From Entamoeba histolytica HM-1:IMSS (lineage: Eukaryota > Evosea > Mastigamoebida > Endamoebidae), in NCBI RefSeq assembly GCF_000208925.1, contig NW_001914998.1:1-43091 (forward strand): DNA of 43,091 nt, given 5' to 3'. Position numbers and translations under genes: made by a program. The first letter of the stretch is position 1. Each line of letters opens with the position of its first letter. The notes below the pieces were generated by a model. It was not told where the DNA came from and did not search any database. It saw only the letters and a program-made list of their open reading frames with translations. This document shows positions 1 through 9,490 of this stretch, in pieces.

Positions 1-804
1 TATAATTTAAAAATTCAAACTTATACTGCTTTACCTATGAGTGAAGAAACTGGTTTAATTGAATGGGCTTCTAATACTATTCCTATGAAATCTTTAATTG
101 TTGAATCTCGTACTAAGGATATTATCACTTATCATAAATTAGTTGCAAAAGAAGGAAATCAACGAAAAAGAGTGGATTTATATAAAAAATATATTTTAAA
201 TTCTTCCTATACTCTTCCTCCTCAATTTTATTCAAATTTTAATCATTCTTTTCCTATTCCTCATCATCAAATTAAAGCAAGAGAAAATTATAGTAAAAGT
301 ATGGCTGTAATGTCAATGGTTGGTTCAATTATTGGTCTTGGTGATCGTCACTTGGAAAATATTTTATTAAATACAAAAGATGGAAATATTGTTCATATTG
401 ATTTTGATATGTTATTTTGGAAAGGTGAAATCCTTCCTGTTCCTGAAACGGTTCCTTTTAGATTGACTACTAATATGATTGATTGTTTTGGTCCTCAAGC
501 TGAAAATGGTCTTTTTCTTGATATGTGTACTGTTGTCCTAAAAACTTTACGTCATAATCAATCTGTTATTATCTCTTTAACTGATAGTATGTTACAAAAT
601 CCTTTTATTGATTGGGCTAATAATGAATCAAGTGCTTCCCAAATCCCTGAAAAACCAATTCCTCGTTTTAAACGTATTTTGTCTGGCATTGACAAATTAG
701 GAAGGGTTGTTTCTGAACGTTCTCAAGCTGAACAACTTATTAATGATGCAAAGTCTGTTGATAATTTAGGTTCAATGTTTCAAGGTTGGCTTCCATATAT
801 CTAA
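1..804 (+). CDS. ATR: ATR-type PIKK checkpoint kinase, C-terminal part (5' end outside window)
   Basis: The reading frame is open from the first base, so the gene begins upstream of the window. About 267 residues of the kinase C-lobe and the FATC tail are visible. Motifs in order are GLIEW, AVMSMVG, the catalytic loop GLGDRHLENIL (Asp, His and Asn present), and HIDFDMLFWKGE, where the usual PIKK DFG/DFN metal-binding motif reads DFD. Next come VPETVPFRLT and a FATC end finishing GWLPYI. The DF-x2-LF-x-KGE string, AVMSMVG and the GW-x-PY terminus resemble ATR more than ATM or mTOR from memory of those families. ATR kinases phosphorylate checkpoint proteins in the nucleus when replication stalls. 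Assignment to ATR rather than ATM is fairly confident but rests only on the C-terminus. Confidence 0.85.
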   Translation, partial: YNLKIQTYTALPMSEETGLIEWASNTIPMKSLIVESRTKDIITYHKLVAKEGNQRKRVDLYKKYILNSSYTLPPQFYSNFNHSFPIPHHQIKARENYSKSMAVMSMVGSIIGLGDRHLENILLNTKDGNIVHIDFDMLFWKGEILPVPETVPFRLTTNMIDCFGPQAENGLFLDMCTVVLKTLRHNQSVIISLTDSMLQNPFIDWANNESSASQIPEKPIPRFKRILSGIDKLGRVVSERSQAEQLINDAKSVDNLGSMFQGWLPYI

Positions 805-1046
805 TTGAATAATTTAACTTTTTATGAAAGTATTTGAATTTTTATAAGAACAAAAACTAATAAAAAGCTTCTGCGAATCAATAAACTTAACAACCAAAGA
901 AAGAATAAAGATTTGAAGAATAAACAAAATAAAATTTAAGAAACCATAAATAAAAAAAGATTTGTTGTACCAAAAAAAGAAAAAAAAAACGAATTGAATA
1001 AAAATTAAAAAAAAAGAACTAAAATACTTTAAATTAAAATAATTCG

Positions 1047-1718
1047 ATGCAATCTTCTCAAGATGCAGTAAAAATTGTTGTTATTGGAGATCAAAGTGTT
1101 GGTAAGACTTGTGTCTCAGGAAGGCTGGTTGATGGTTCATTTAAACCAGATGAAAAATCAACAATTGGTGCATCATTTGTAACAACATATCTTCCTATTG
1201 ATGGGAATAATGTAAAAATTGTAATTTGGGATACAGCTGGACAAGAAAAGTATCGTTCAATGGTAGGAATGTATTACCGAGGTGCTACAGTAGCATTAAT
1301 TTGCTATGACATTACATCAAGATCATCATTTGAATCACTTGAAGGATGGTATACTGATTTAATGAAAGTAGCATCGAGTGATATTTCTGTTGCAATTGTT
1401 GGTAATAAAATTGATCTTGAAGCAACTCGAGAAGTTCAAACATCAGATGGTCAATCATTTGCAGACCAACACAATGCTTTATTTTTTGAAGTTTCAGCAA
1501 AAACAGGACAGAGTTTGTTATTATTTTTTTTTTTGTTATTACTACGACTTTTTATAATATTTATTCATTGGTAAGACGTGACAGAACTATTTGTCGAAGC
1601 AACAAAACGTTCAAAAATTCCAACAGTTTCAAATAATGGAATGTCACAAGACAATGTGAATGTGTCAAATCCAGTAAACCCACAACCTTCAAAAAGAAGA
1701 TTTTGTTCGATTTTTTAA
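1047..1718 (+). CDS. Rab-family small GTPase, one intron
   Basis: A membrane-traffic GTPase in two exons, 1047-1512 and 1576-1718, giving 202 residues. The visible motifs are the P-loop GDQSVGKT, switch I threonine in STIGASF, WDTAGQEKYRSM with the Rab-type YYRGA after it, NKID for guanine recognition, and SAK. Read straight through, the frame falls into a T-rich insert after SAKTGQ. Removing a 63-bp intron restores a Rab-like NVTELFVEATKR helix and a C-terminus ending CSIF. That is a single-cysteine CaaX-type prenylation site rather than the usual Rab double cysteine. The sequence is closest in feel to the Rab5/21/22 group, but the subtype is not certain. The stop lies 99 bp from the convergent Rac gene. 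An AAGAACT sequence about 30 bp before the ATG resembles the Entamoeba GAAC promoter element. Confidence 0.9.
1513..1575 (+). other. Spliceosomal intron of the Rab gene
   Basis: 63 bp, starting GTTTGTTA and ending GGTAAG, T-rich inside. GTTTGT is the typical Entamoeba donor. Splicing after the first base of a codon joins CAG-A to AC-GTG, giving Q-N-V, and yields an uninterrupted frame to a CaaX terminus. A second possible acceptor at 1583-1584 would not preserve the Rab-like sequence. Confidence 0.85.
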
Positions 1719-1817
1719 ATTCAATTCTTTTCTTCTTTTATTTTCTATTTTTTTTACAAAAAACAAATATATTTTCTTTTATAACAACTTCTTCAATTTA
1801 TCAACTAAAAAGTGAAA

Positions 1818-2423
1818 TTAGAATAATGAGCATCCTTTCTTACCTCCTTTTTCTTTCTTTCCAGTTGGCTCTTTAGCAGCTTTAGCAAGAACAGCTCTAA
1901 CAGCTTCTTCAAAAACAAGTTTAAGATTGGCTTGTGTTAAAGCAGAACATTCAATATATTTAACAGCACCAATTTTCTTTGCTAATTCATCTCCTTGAGG
2001 AGGTTGAATTGGGACAATATTCTTTTCAGCTAAACGTTTAACTTGTTCTGGATCATCTCTAATATCAATTTTAGTTCCAACAAGAATAATTGGTACATTT
2101 GGACAGTGTTGATCAATTTCTGGTTTCCATTTACCTTCAACATTTTCATATGAAGCTGGAGCAATAACGGAGAAACAAACAAGGAATACATCAGTTGATG
2201 GATATGATAATGGTCTTAATCTATCATAATCTTCTTGTCCAGCAGTATCCCATAATCCAAGATTAATTTTAACATCATCAACAACCAATGAAGAATTATA
2301 ATTTTCAAAGACTGTTGGAATATATTCATTTGGGAAAGCATTTGTTGTATATGAAATTAACATACAAGTTTTACCGACGGCACCATCACCGACGATGACA
2401 AGTTTCACTGGTCTCATAGTCAT
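1818..2423 (-). CDS. Rho/Rac-family small GTPase
   Basis: A 201-residue Rho-family GTPase that would act at the plasma membrane on actin and motility. Motifs are the P-loop GDGAVGKT, the effector loop [27 protein letters not shown] (Rho/Rac signature), GTKIDIRDD with TKxD for guanine recognition, and ECSALTQ. Between GTKID and ECSAL there is a helix region with the Rho-specific insert. A lysine-rich tail (KKEKGGKK) precedes the CaaX box CSLF, predicting prenylation with a polybasic membrane anchor. There is no intron. The chosen start gives MTMRPVKL; the Met at residue 3 is an equally possible start. The gene converges with the Rab gene downstream. It clearly belongs to the Rac/Cdc42/Rho group, but which Entamoeba Rac cannot be decided by eye. 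Confidence 0.93.
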   Translation of the reverse strand: MTMRPVKLVIVGDGAVGKTCMLISYTTNAFPNEYIPTVFENYNSSLVVDDVKINLGLWDTAGQEDYDRLRPLSYPSTDVFLVCFSVIAPASYENVEGKWKPEIDQHCPNVPIILVGTKIDIRDDPEQVKRLAEKNIVPIQPPQGDELAKKIGAVKYIECSALTQANLKLVFEEAVRAVLAKAAKEPTGKKEKGGKKGCSLF

Positions 2424-3016
2424 GTTTTTTTTTATTTATTTTTTAAGTTCCTTTTTCTTCTTTTTAAGGGTTTGATCTAGATCTTTTTTCTTCTTATTTT
2501 AGCATTAAATTAATTTGCTTTTTCCCGTTTTCTCGTTGTTTTAATTTTTTTTTTTTTCTTCCATAGCTTTTTTATTATATTGTTATTATTTTAAACACTT
2601 TTTGAGTTTTCTTAAATTAGATTCATCTTTTTTTTTTCTAACTTTTTTAGTTACCACGTATTTTTATTTCTCTTGGTTTTATTTTTATTTGGTATTTCTT
2701 TTATTCAAATCTATTAAAAACCTTCGATTCTCCTCATCTTTTTTGTAGTGCATTTATACTGTTGTTTATTTTTTGGTTTGAAACTGAATTTAACCAACTG
2801 ACTTTAATAATAAATCCACTTGTTAAAATGGATAATTGGTAAAAGAGTAAAAATTAACTTTAGTAATAATACATTCATTCCACCCTTAATATCACTTTTT
2901 CTTCTCTAAAAAAAGTTATTTATCACACAAATAAATAAACCTAAAAATTTATCTAAATTAAAAAAAAAAGAAAAAAACTTAAAAAGAACTTAGAAAAAAA
3001 CAACTAAAGAAACTGA
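2424..3016. other. Divergent intergenic region, 593 bp
   Basis: Shared 5' region of the Rac gene (minus) and the splicing-factor gene (plus). It is made of T-tracts near the Rac side and A-tracts near the splicing-factor side, with no credible open frame or RNA gene seen. Confidence 0.6.
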
Positions 3017-3729
3017 ATGGAGGGGAATAGAAAGTTGTTTCTTGGACGTTTTCCATCGGAAATGAGAGAGTCTGATGTAAGAGAAATGTTTAGTAAATAC
3101 ACAAAGATTGAGCGTATTGATATTAAAACTGGATTTTGTTTTGTTGTATGTTTTTGTGTTATAAAAAAATAAAAAAAAATAACAAGTAGGTTTGTGAAAC
3201 AGAAGAAGATGCAAAAAAAATAATCGATTTATCTCAAACAACTCCTTTTATGTTCCGTGATAAAAAAATTAATATTGAACTTAGCAAACAGAATAATTCA
3301 AATAAAGAATGTTATATTTGTCATCAACAAGGACATATTGCTCGTAATTGTCCGAAGTTTGTGATTTATTTTTAAGTAATAATGAAAAGAAAATTACTTA
3401 CTTTTAGGCAATCAGGAAGAAGGTATGAACGTAATAGGCCTAGAAGAAGACGTTCAAGAAGTAGATCACCAAATATTAGAAATCGAAATAGGTCGCCAAA
3501 TAGTAGAAGTAGGTCACCGAACAGCAGAAGTAGATCACCAAATAGTAGAAGTAGGTCACCAAATAGTAGAAGTAGATCACCTTCAAGAAGAAGATATCGT
3601 AAAAGTACTAGTTTTAAAAGAAGATATTCATCAAGAAGTAGATCAAGAAGTAATTCTAGAAGACGTTCATATAGTAGGTCAAGAAGTAATTCTAGAAGTT
3701 ATTCTCAAAGAAGTCAACATAATGACTAA
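3017..3729 (+). CDS. SR-type splicing factor: RRM + CCHC zinc knuckle + RS domain, three exons
   Basis: The exons are 3017-3145, 3190-3356 and 3408-3729, giving 205 residues. Exon 1 starts ATGGAGGGGAAT and holds the first half of an RRM, with RNP2 KLFLGRF. The RNP1-like GFCFVVCET crosses the first junction and is completed in exon 2. Exon 2 also carries one zinc knuckle, CYICHQQGHIARNC (C-x2-C-x4-H-x4-C). Exon 3 is a basic Arg/Ser domain with about five copies of a seven-residue SRSRSPN unit. This order matches the SRSF7/9G8 and plant RSZ type of SR protein, which binds pre-mRNA in the nucleus and helps choose splice sites. Both junctions keep the frame (phase 0 and phase 2). An ATG at 3382 that opens exon 3's frame lies inside intron 2, so it is not the start. 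Confidence 0.88.
3146..3189 (+). other. Intron 1 of the SR splicing-factor gene
   Basis: 44 bp, GTATGT...AAGTAG, phase 0, inside RRM motif RNP1. It contains in-frame stops and an A-run. Removal joins GFCFV to VCETEEDA, the expected RRM continuation. Confidence 0.85.
3357..3407 (+). other. Intron 2 of the SR splicing-factor gene
   Basis: 51 bp, GTTTGTGA...CTTTTAG, phase 2. It separates the zinc knuckle from the RS domain; joining gives NCPK-QSGRR. It contains an in-frame TAA at 3373-3375 if unspliced. Confidence 0.85.
3459..3600 (+). repeat. 21-bp coding tandem repeat in the RS domain
   Basis: About five imperfect copies of a 21-bp unit of the form AGTAGAAGTAGGTCACCAAA, encoding SRSRSPN. Copies differ mainly at third positions. 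The array length is a likely site of strain polymorphism. Confidence 0.8.
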
Positions 3730-3924
3730 TACCAAAGAAACTAAATCGTTCATTTATTACTCTTTCAAAGACCAATTTTTATTATATTTTAATAATAAAA
3801 GAATTAAAAAAAAATAGTAAAATAAACAAAACCTAAAAAAAAGAAAAGAAGTAAAAAAAGAAAAAACAAAACGAAGAAAGAAAAATAGGGCAGAACTTGA
3901 AAAAAATAAAGAAAGAAGTACAAA

Positions 3925-4974
3925 ATGAGTGAGAAAGTCAGAATGTTAAATGTCCCAAGAAGAAAGACTGATGAGTTCTACCGTTATAAAATGCCAGATT
4001 TAATTCATAAAATTGAAGGTAAAGGAAATGGTATTAAAACAGTTATTGTTAATTGTGAAGATATTGCAAATGCGTTGGATAGACCAGCATCATATTTGTG
4101 TAGATATTTTGGTATTTCACTTGCAGCAGCTACTAATACTGATTCAGGAAAATATATTATTAATGGTAAACATGAATATAAAGATCTTATGAATGTATTA
4201 GATAAATTCATTGATAAATTTGTTTTATGTAAGAAATGTGAAAATCCAGAAACTGTTATGATTGTTAAAAATAAAACACTTACATTACATTGTAAAGCTT
4301 GTGGTGAAGCAACTGTTGTTCCTAAGAATGAAAAATTATTGAAATTTATATTTGTTCATCCTCCAAAACATGAAAAAGAAGAAGAAGAAGACGATGAACA
4401 AACTAATGAAGGTGTTGTTGAAACTAAAGAAAATCCATTTGATAAAAGAACAGTTAAAATCACATTAAAACTTAAAAATGGAGAAAAAGAAGAACTTGAC
4501 ATTGTTGGTAAAGATTTCGATTTAAAGAAAATTATTGATGAAGGACATCCAGGAAATAGACTTAATGCTCTTATTGGAGGATATAAGCATTGTTATAATT
4601 TAAGTACAAAGACATTAATTCGAGAGATGTTTGAAATTATTTTTGATGCAAATATGTTTGATAACTTTGCTGAACAAATTGATTTCTTTGATTTGTTCTT
4701 AGGAGATGAATTAAATCCTCAAGGAATGATTTCATTCTTAGAAGAATTCAACGTTGCATGTGCAAAATATAAATTGTATAATGACCCTCGTTTACTTAAT
4801 ATTTTGTTATACTTATATAATAATGGTTATGTAATCAAATCTGCTATGAAAGAATGGTATGATGGTGGTGCTGTTCAAATGTCTCCAATGAAACAAAAAG
4901 CTAAAGAGTTCATCGAATGGTTAAATGACCAAGAAGAAGAGGAGGAAGAAGAAGAGGAAGAAGATGATGAATAA
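3925..4974 (+). CDS. EIF5: Translation initiation factor eIF5
   Basis: A 349-residue cytoplasmic factor that triggers GTP hydrolysis on eIF2 when the start codon is found. The N-terminal domain carries FYRYKMP, whose arginine (R20 here) is equivalent to the catalytic Arg15 of yeast eIF5. GKGNGIKTVIVN and ALDRP follow. A four-cysteine zinc ribbon (CKKC ... CKAC) lies at about residues 102-126. After an acidic linker near residue 150, the C-terminal half (about 175-335) fits a W2/eIF5C HEAT-like domain. This normally binds eIF2-beta, eIF1 and eIF3. The protein ends in an acidic run of Glu and Asp, the same kind of tail as in yeast and human eIF5. No intron is seen. Length is a little shorter than the usual 400-430 residues. 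Confidence 0.95.
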   Translation: MSEKVRMLNVPRRKTDEFYRYKMPDLIHKIEGKGNGIKTVIVNCEDIANALDRPASYLCRYFGISLAAATNTDSGKYIINGKHEYKDLMNVLDKFIDKFVLCKKCENPETVMIVKNKTLTLHCKACGEATVVPKNEKLLKFIFVHPPKHEKEEEEDDEQTNEGVVETKENPFDKRTVKITLKLKNGEKEELDIVGKDFDLKKIIDEGHPGNRLNALIGGYKHCYNLSTKTLIREMFEIIFDANMFDNFAEQIDFFDLFLGDELNPQGMISFLEEFNVACAKYKLYNDPRLLNILLYLYNNGYVIKSAMKEWYDGGAVQMSPMKQKAKEFIEWLNDQEEEEEEEEEEDDE

Positions 4975-5196
4975 CTAGTTTGAATGTTATGTTGGCATTA
5001 TTACAAATGACTTTTTTACCTACAATTTTCTTTTTTTCTAGTTTGGAAGTAATAAAAAAAGTGGAGATAAAGAAGAAAAAGGGGAATTGACATAGCTTGA
5101 AGAAGAAACTAAACAAGAAATAACTTATTTTACTATTAAGTTATAATAAAAATAAATTATATCAAAAACTTTAAATAACAAAAATTCATTGAAAAG

Positions 5197-6198
5197 ATGG
5201 CTATACCAACAACACAAAACAATGAAATTTGTTTATTACTTCCTAATTGTAATTTTCCAGCAAGAGGAGCTTTATGTATTGTTGATACATTTAAAGATTT
5301 AAAAGAGCTTATTATTGGATTATTTAAACAACCATTAAAACAAATAATTAAATTTATTACACATCCATTCTTATGGTCATTTGTCTTTATGGTCATTTGT
5401 GGATATTGGAATGGTATTTTTCAAGTATTGACACAAAAAAGATTTGAAAAATGGGCAAAAACACATCCTCAAGTGAATGATGAAATAGTTATTGCTGATG
5501 TTGCATTTGATATTTTACCTCAGATAAATATTATTTTATTACCAGAAATTCTTGCTGCAATTTTTATTGGATTTACTTTACTTAGATTTTTTGTTACTCC
5601 TTATCGTTGGGTTGTATTAAGAAGATACTTTTTCCTTCAAGGAATTATCTATTTTATTCGTGGGTTATGTGTGTTTACTACTATCCTTCCAGACCCTTCA
5701 GGTAGACCATCAACCGTCAACACTTCTAATGTATTCGTTGAAGGGTTTTTAGTCTTATTAGGAATTCATCGAGTTGAATGTGATATGATGTTTAGTGGTA
5801 ATGCAGCAAGTATGGTTATTTGTGCATGTTTATGGCACCATTATTCACATAAAGCACCGATTATTGAATTTGATTTATTAGGAGATACACCTAATTCTAC
5901 TCCATATGGATATCCATTAAGAATGACGTTAATTAAATTAATTATGTGGATAATTACTATTGGATGCTTTATATTATATATTGCTAATAGAATGCATTAT
6001 ATTGCTGACGTTTATATTGGATTTGTCTTCTCTTTATTCTTATTTAAATTGTATCATAATTACATCTTATTCTGTTCTACAAGACATAACCTTATTAATT
6101 CTTTCTTTAAATGGTTTGAATCAGATGCACCAGATATCCCTGCAGTTGTTAAAGTACCAATGGATGGAATTTCTTCTTCTGATGCAATGGCAAATTAA
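5197..6198 (+). CDS. Sphingomyelin-synthase-family (PAP2_C) membrane protein with altered catalytic His
   Basis: A 333-residue protein with about six hydrophobic segments and cytoplasmic-type ends. It fits the sphingomyelin synthase family, which moves a phospho-head-group from a phospholipid to ceramide in Golgi or plasma membrane. A D2-like RRYFF...YFIRG...TTILPDPSG lies at 142-169. A D3-like CDMMFSGN lies at 195-202, and a D4-like RMHYIADVYIGF at 265-276. The catalytic triad of the family is His (D3), His and Asp (D4). H267 and D271 are present, but the D3 His is Asn202 (codon AAT at 5800). Entamoeba is known for phosphoethanolamine- and phosphoinositol-ceramides, so other head-groups are possible. 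It may instead be a non-catalytic relative. It lies head-to-tail behind eIF5 (222-bp gap). Confidence 0.78.
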   Translation: MAIPTTQNNEICLLLPNCNFPARGALCIVDTFKDLKELIIGLFKQPLKQIIKFITHPFLWSFVFMVICGYWNGIFQVLTQKRFEKWAKTHPQVNDEIVIADVAFDILPQINIILLPEILAAIFIGFTLLRFFVTPYRWVVLRRYFFLQGIIYFIRGLCVFTTILPDPSGRPSTVNTSNVFVEGFLVLLGIHRVECDMMFSGNAASMVICACLWHHYSHKAPIIEFDLLGDTPNSTPYGYPLRMTLIKLIMWIITIGCFILYIANRMHYIADVYIGFVFSLFLFKLYHNYILFCSTRHNLINSFFKWFESDAPDIPAVVKVPMDGISSSDAMAN

Positions 6199-6779
6199 TT
6201 TAAGTAGTTTATTTTTCTTGATTTTGTTATGTTCAAATAACAAAAGTATAAAATGATTTTTTTTATTTTTTTCATTCTATTTTTGTTATAATTATTATTT
6301 TGTTATTATGTTATTAATGTAATAGATTAATTTTGAATCAATTTCAATTTTAATGATAACAAAAACAGTGATGAAAATGTGATTGATGTACTATATATAA
6401 TAAAAGACTTTTATTTTTTACATAAAAAAAAGTAGTGGAAATAAAATAAAGTTCATATACATAAAGTTGATATTCTCTAAATAAAAACTAGATAAATAAA
6501 TACAATAAAATGAATAAATTCTAGTTAAAGAATAATGAATTTAAGAATAAATACAAGTAATAAGTTTTGATTAAATAAAATAAGTGTAAATATTACAATA
6601 AATATAAAGCCACAATGATTTTGAAAAAAAGTTTATAAGAAAGTTCTAAAAATAAAGTTTTTGAAATTGAAATGAAAACCATTCTGAGGTTTTTAAGAAA
6701 TAGAACCTTCAATAGAAATTTATTAATGAAGTTTAGTTTATTTAACAAATCAACAAGATATTTAAAATTTTTATCATAA
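6199..6779. other. Convergent intergenic region, 581 bp
   Basis: 3' flanks of the sphingomyelin-synthase-family gene and the Myb gene. AT-rich with T-tracts first and A-rich DNA later. No supported gene; an antisense frame at 6593-6832 has no recognisable protein character. Confidence 0.55.
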
Positions 6780-7238
6780 CTACCAAGTGGAACCTCCATT
6801 AATAACTTTAAATAAATTTTGATCTGCTTCAATGAAACAAGATAATTTATTTCTAATAGATAATGCTTTATATCTGTTTCTTACAGCACGAGCAGTTCTT
6901 CCAGATAATTTTTTGCTTATTTCACTCCATTTACTCCCATGATGATAATATCCTCGAAGAATCTTTTCATCTTCTTCTGAACTCCATGGTCTTTTATCTA
7001 TTCCAGGATCAATATGATTAATAAACCGTTCTCTGCATTGTTTTCGTGATCTTGTTCCTACAAATTTAGCAACCTCAACCCAACTTTTCTCTCCAAACAT
7101 TTCTACACCACGAAGTAATTTTTGGTCTTCTTCTTTCCTCCAAGCAATACCAGCTTTTCTTTGTTTTTTTACTTTCTCAGATTTATAAGTAATAGAGTAA
7201 TTATAAGTATCATTATTTTGTTCAATAGTCACGTTCAT
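6780..7238 (-). CDS. Two-repeat (R2R3-type) Myb DNA-binding protein
   Basis: A 152-residue nuclear protein made almost entirely of two Myb/SANT repeats. Repeat one (about 31-80) has W-x-KEEDQKLL, then WVEVAKF, then RSRKQCRERFINHIDP. Repeat two (about 83-132) has PWSSEEDEKIL, then KWSEISKKLSGRTARAVRNRY. The GRT-x-x-x-x-RNRY helix is the DNA-recognition helix of R3-type repeats. The second repeat shows the plant/protist change of the third tryptophan. The basic string KSEKVKKQRK before repeat one could be a nuclear localisation signal. No activation domain is visible. Entamoeba is known to use small Myb proteins in stage-specific transcription; the target of this one cannot be inferred. Confidence 0.92.
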   Translation of the reverse strand: MNVTIEQNNDTYNYSITYKSEKVKKQRKAGIAWRKEEDQKLLRGVEMFGEKSWVEVAKFVGTRSRKQCRERFINHIDPGIDKRPWSSEEDEKILRGYYHHGSKWSEISKKLSGRTARAVRNRYKALSIRNKLSCFIEADQNLFKVINGGSTW

Positions 7239-8560
7239 TTCTATTGACTTCTTTTTTTTGTTTTGAGAGATTTAATAGGTCAATTTCTGAAGAGTCAATT
7301 CTTAAAAATTTTTTTTATGTCTTGGAATAACAACAGTTTTTTAAAAAATCAATTGTTTTCCATTTTTTATCACTAACACCAACTAAACATCTTTGATATA
7401 CTATTTCATGAATGGTTTCACAAAAACTGAAACTTGAATATTCTATTTTTAACCAAATTTTCTTAAAAAACTGCATTCTTTTGTCGTTTTGGAAATCATT
7501 TCAGACTAACTGAATGAAAAATAAAAGAAAAACTCCTTTCTTAAACATTATAATTGTAATTTAAATAAATACCTTTTTTATAAAAATCAACCCCCTTTAA
7601 AAATAAAATAATAAATTTTTCGTAAATGTTAAAACTCGATGTATTTATTCATTTTCTTTTTTATCTTTTTTTTTTAAAAAAAATAGTATTATATCATTAA
7701 ACAAGTATTATTATGGAGTTATTGATCAGTTTATAAATATTAAGTATTATAAACAACCTATAATATATTTGTATTAAATAAATAACCAATACTATACGTA
7801 TTTTTCTTTCTTGTTCAATTATAGAAAAACAGTTATAGAAGTGTTTTAATTTAATACAAGTTATGGATAAGATTATTTAAAACTTCAAGACTATATTGAT
7901 CTCTTTTGAATAAGTCAATCAACTAAACTTATTACAAAAAATAACATTTAACATACATATGTTTGTTAAAGTAACTTAAAAACATGACATTACCATTTAT
8001 AGGCATAAATATAATGATAGCATGGCAGTGTATAGCACTACACTTATTTTACTGTTTTTAAGGAGAAAATAGAAACTGTTATTTTATGAATTTAACTCAA
8101 ATGCTAAAATAAATCAGAAAAGATTGTCAAAACATCATCAACAAACTAATAACTTAATGAATAGCAAACTGAACAAACCTTAATAACCACAACTGAACAA
8201 TTTATTCACTTTCGAAAAATATGGAAAAAAACTGAAAATGGTTATTAATTATATAAATACGTTTAAATAAAATATTAAACATTATGCTATTACTTAAAAC
8301 TATTAACATTACAAATTAATCCATTACTTAATTAAATAATTTATTTAATGATTGATTGTATAAACTACTAACAACAACTCTTTTAATTGTACAAATATTA
8401 ATTGCTTTAATTGATAAGTATTTCTTTATTATCAAAAAGAATTGAATTTAAACTTTCAGGTTAATTACATTTTATTAGACAATTTGAGTCATAAACATTA
8501 TAAATAATTATTTATATGTTATTTTTTATTTTAAAAAACAAGAATGAATAAGAATGAAAT
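7239..8560. other. Intergenic region, 1.3 kb
   Basis: Upstream of the Myb gene and downstream of the TLDc gene. No open frame of note on either strand. It contains a short hairpin (AGTGTA, 6-base loop, TACACT) near 8031-8048 in a slightly less AT-rich patch. I see no tRNA, snRNA or rRNA signature. Confidence 0.5.
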
Positions 8561-9490
8561 TCAATTCCATTCAATGGCATACATCTTCTTAACTTCAAAC
8601 TTCGATGGATCATGTGTTCCTACTAAATAATCATCTCCTAATGAATCTTCAATTTCATATTCTTGACTAATGCCTGGAAGAACAAATGACCCTTTCGTTT
8701 TAATACAAAAAGCCCTCGAAACATAAAACACATCATCCATGGAACAATGAATCATTAAACTAGCATCACTCTTCTCAGCTCTTTCTCTTTTAATTATTCG
8801 TTTCATATGTTCTCCTTCTTTCTTTAAAATGAAAAACTCTTTATCATTTCTTATGAAACAATATTCTCCTTCATAACTTGGTGTAGGAATTACTACACTA
8901 CTATATGTCCCAATAATTTGCTCATCACTTGTCTTAATAAATACCATTACATTCTTCTTTCCACAAATTTTATCATTTAAACCATATGATGTTAACCCAT
9001 CAACACTAGAATCATAAATCGTATGATATTCTTTCTTTCCAATCCACTCTTTAACTTCTTCAATTTCCTTTCCAATTCCAAAACTTTCTAGTGTTTCTCT
9101 TATATTAATTTCAATCTCTCCTTTCACTTCTTGTTTCTCTTGACTTTCTTTTTCTTTTGCTTCAAGTGTTTTCATCTCAATAATTGGGTCTTTTCTTACT
9201 CTTTCTTTTGGAATTTCATTGATAATACTCTGAACTGCTTCATTACTTTCATCTACCCGACTCTTCAAGAAATTAACAGCACCAACGATTTCTTCAAGTT
9301 GTTCTCGTTTTGTCTTTTCATTCTCCATCATCTGTAGATTTAACTTTAAAATCATTGAGCTTAGTATCTTGAATAATGAGATAGTCACAAACTCATTATT
9401 AGCTCCATTCTCAATAATTTTCATCAAGTTTTGCATGTGAACAATTTCTTCTTCTCGAAATGCTCCATAGTGTTTTCCTCCAATCTCCAT
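8561..9490 (-). CDS. Coiled-coil + TLDc-domain protein
   Basis: A 309-residue protein. The first part (about 10-135) is charged and helical, with heptad-like segments, so probably a coiled coil. From about 145 to the end it has the TLDc pattern: IYDSSVDGLTSYGLNDKICG, then VMVFIKTSDEQIIGTYSS, then repeated beta-strand segments, ending VKKMYAIEW. TLDc proteins of animals (OXR1, TBC1D24, NCOA7) protect against oxidative stress and bind the V-ATPase. Entamoeba carries many coiled-coil TLDc paralogues whose role is unknown. The start codon is the first in-frame ATG after an in-frame stop. It sits alone between two long spacers. Confidence is high for the fold class and low for function. Confidence 0.75.
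   Translation of the reverse strand: MEIGGKHYGAFREEEIVHMQNLMKIIENGANNEFVTISLFKILSSMILKLNLQMMENEKTKREQLEEIVGAVNFLKSRVDESNEAVQSIINEIPKERVRKDPIIEMKTLEAKEKESQEKQEVKGEIEINIRETLESFGIGKEIEEVKEWIGKKEYHTIYDSSVDGLTSYGLNDKICGKKNVMVFIKTSDEQIIGTYSSVVIPTPSYEGEYCFIRNDKEFFILKKEGEHMKRIIKRERAEKSDASLMIHCSMDDVFYVSRAFCIKTKGSFVLPGISQEYEIEDSLGDDYLVGTHDPSKFEVKKMYAIEWN

Noticed and set aside
2715..2765. Possible tRNA T-arm (CTTCGATTCTCC)
   Set aside because: No acceptor pairing, anticodon arm or A box around it.
2990..3241. Minus-strand frame opposite the splicing-factor gene
   Set aside because: It is antisense to an RRM that is clearly encoded on the plus strand across an intron.
3425..3817. Plus-strand Glu/Val/His-rich frame
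   Set aside because: Shadow of the RS-domain repeat in another frame; the RS reading has a domain context (RRM and zinc knuckle).
9131..9337. Plus-strand Phe-rich frame inside the TLDc gene
   Set aside because: Antisense shadow of the Lys/Glu-rich coiled-coil segment.
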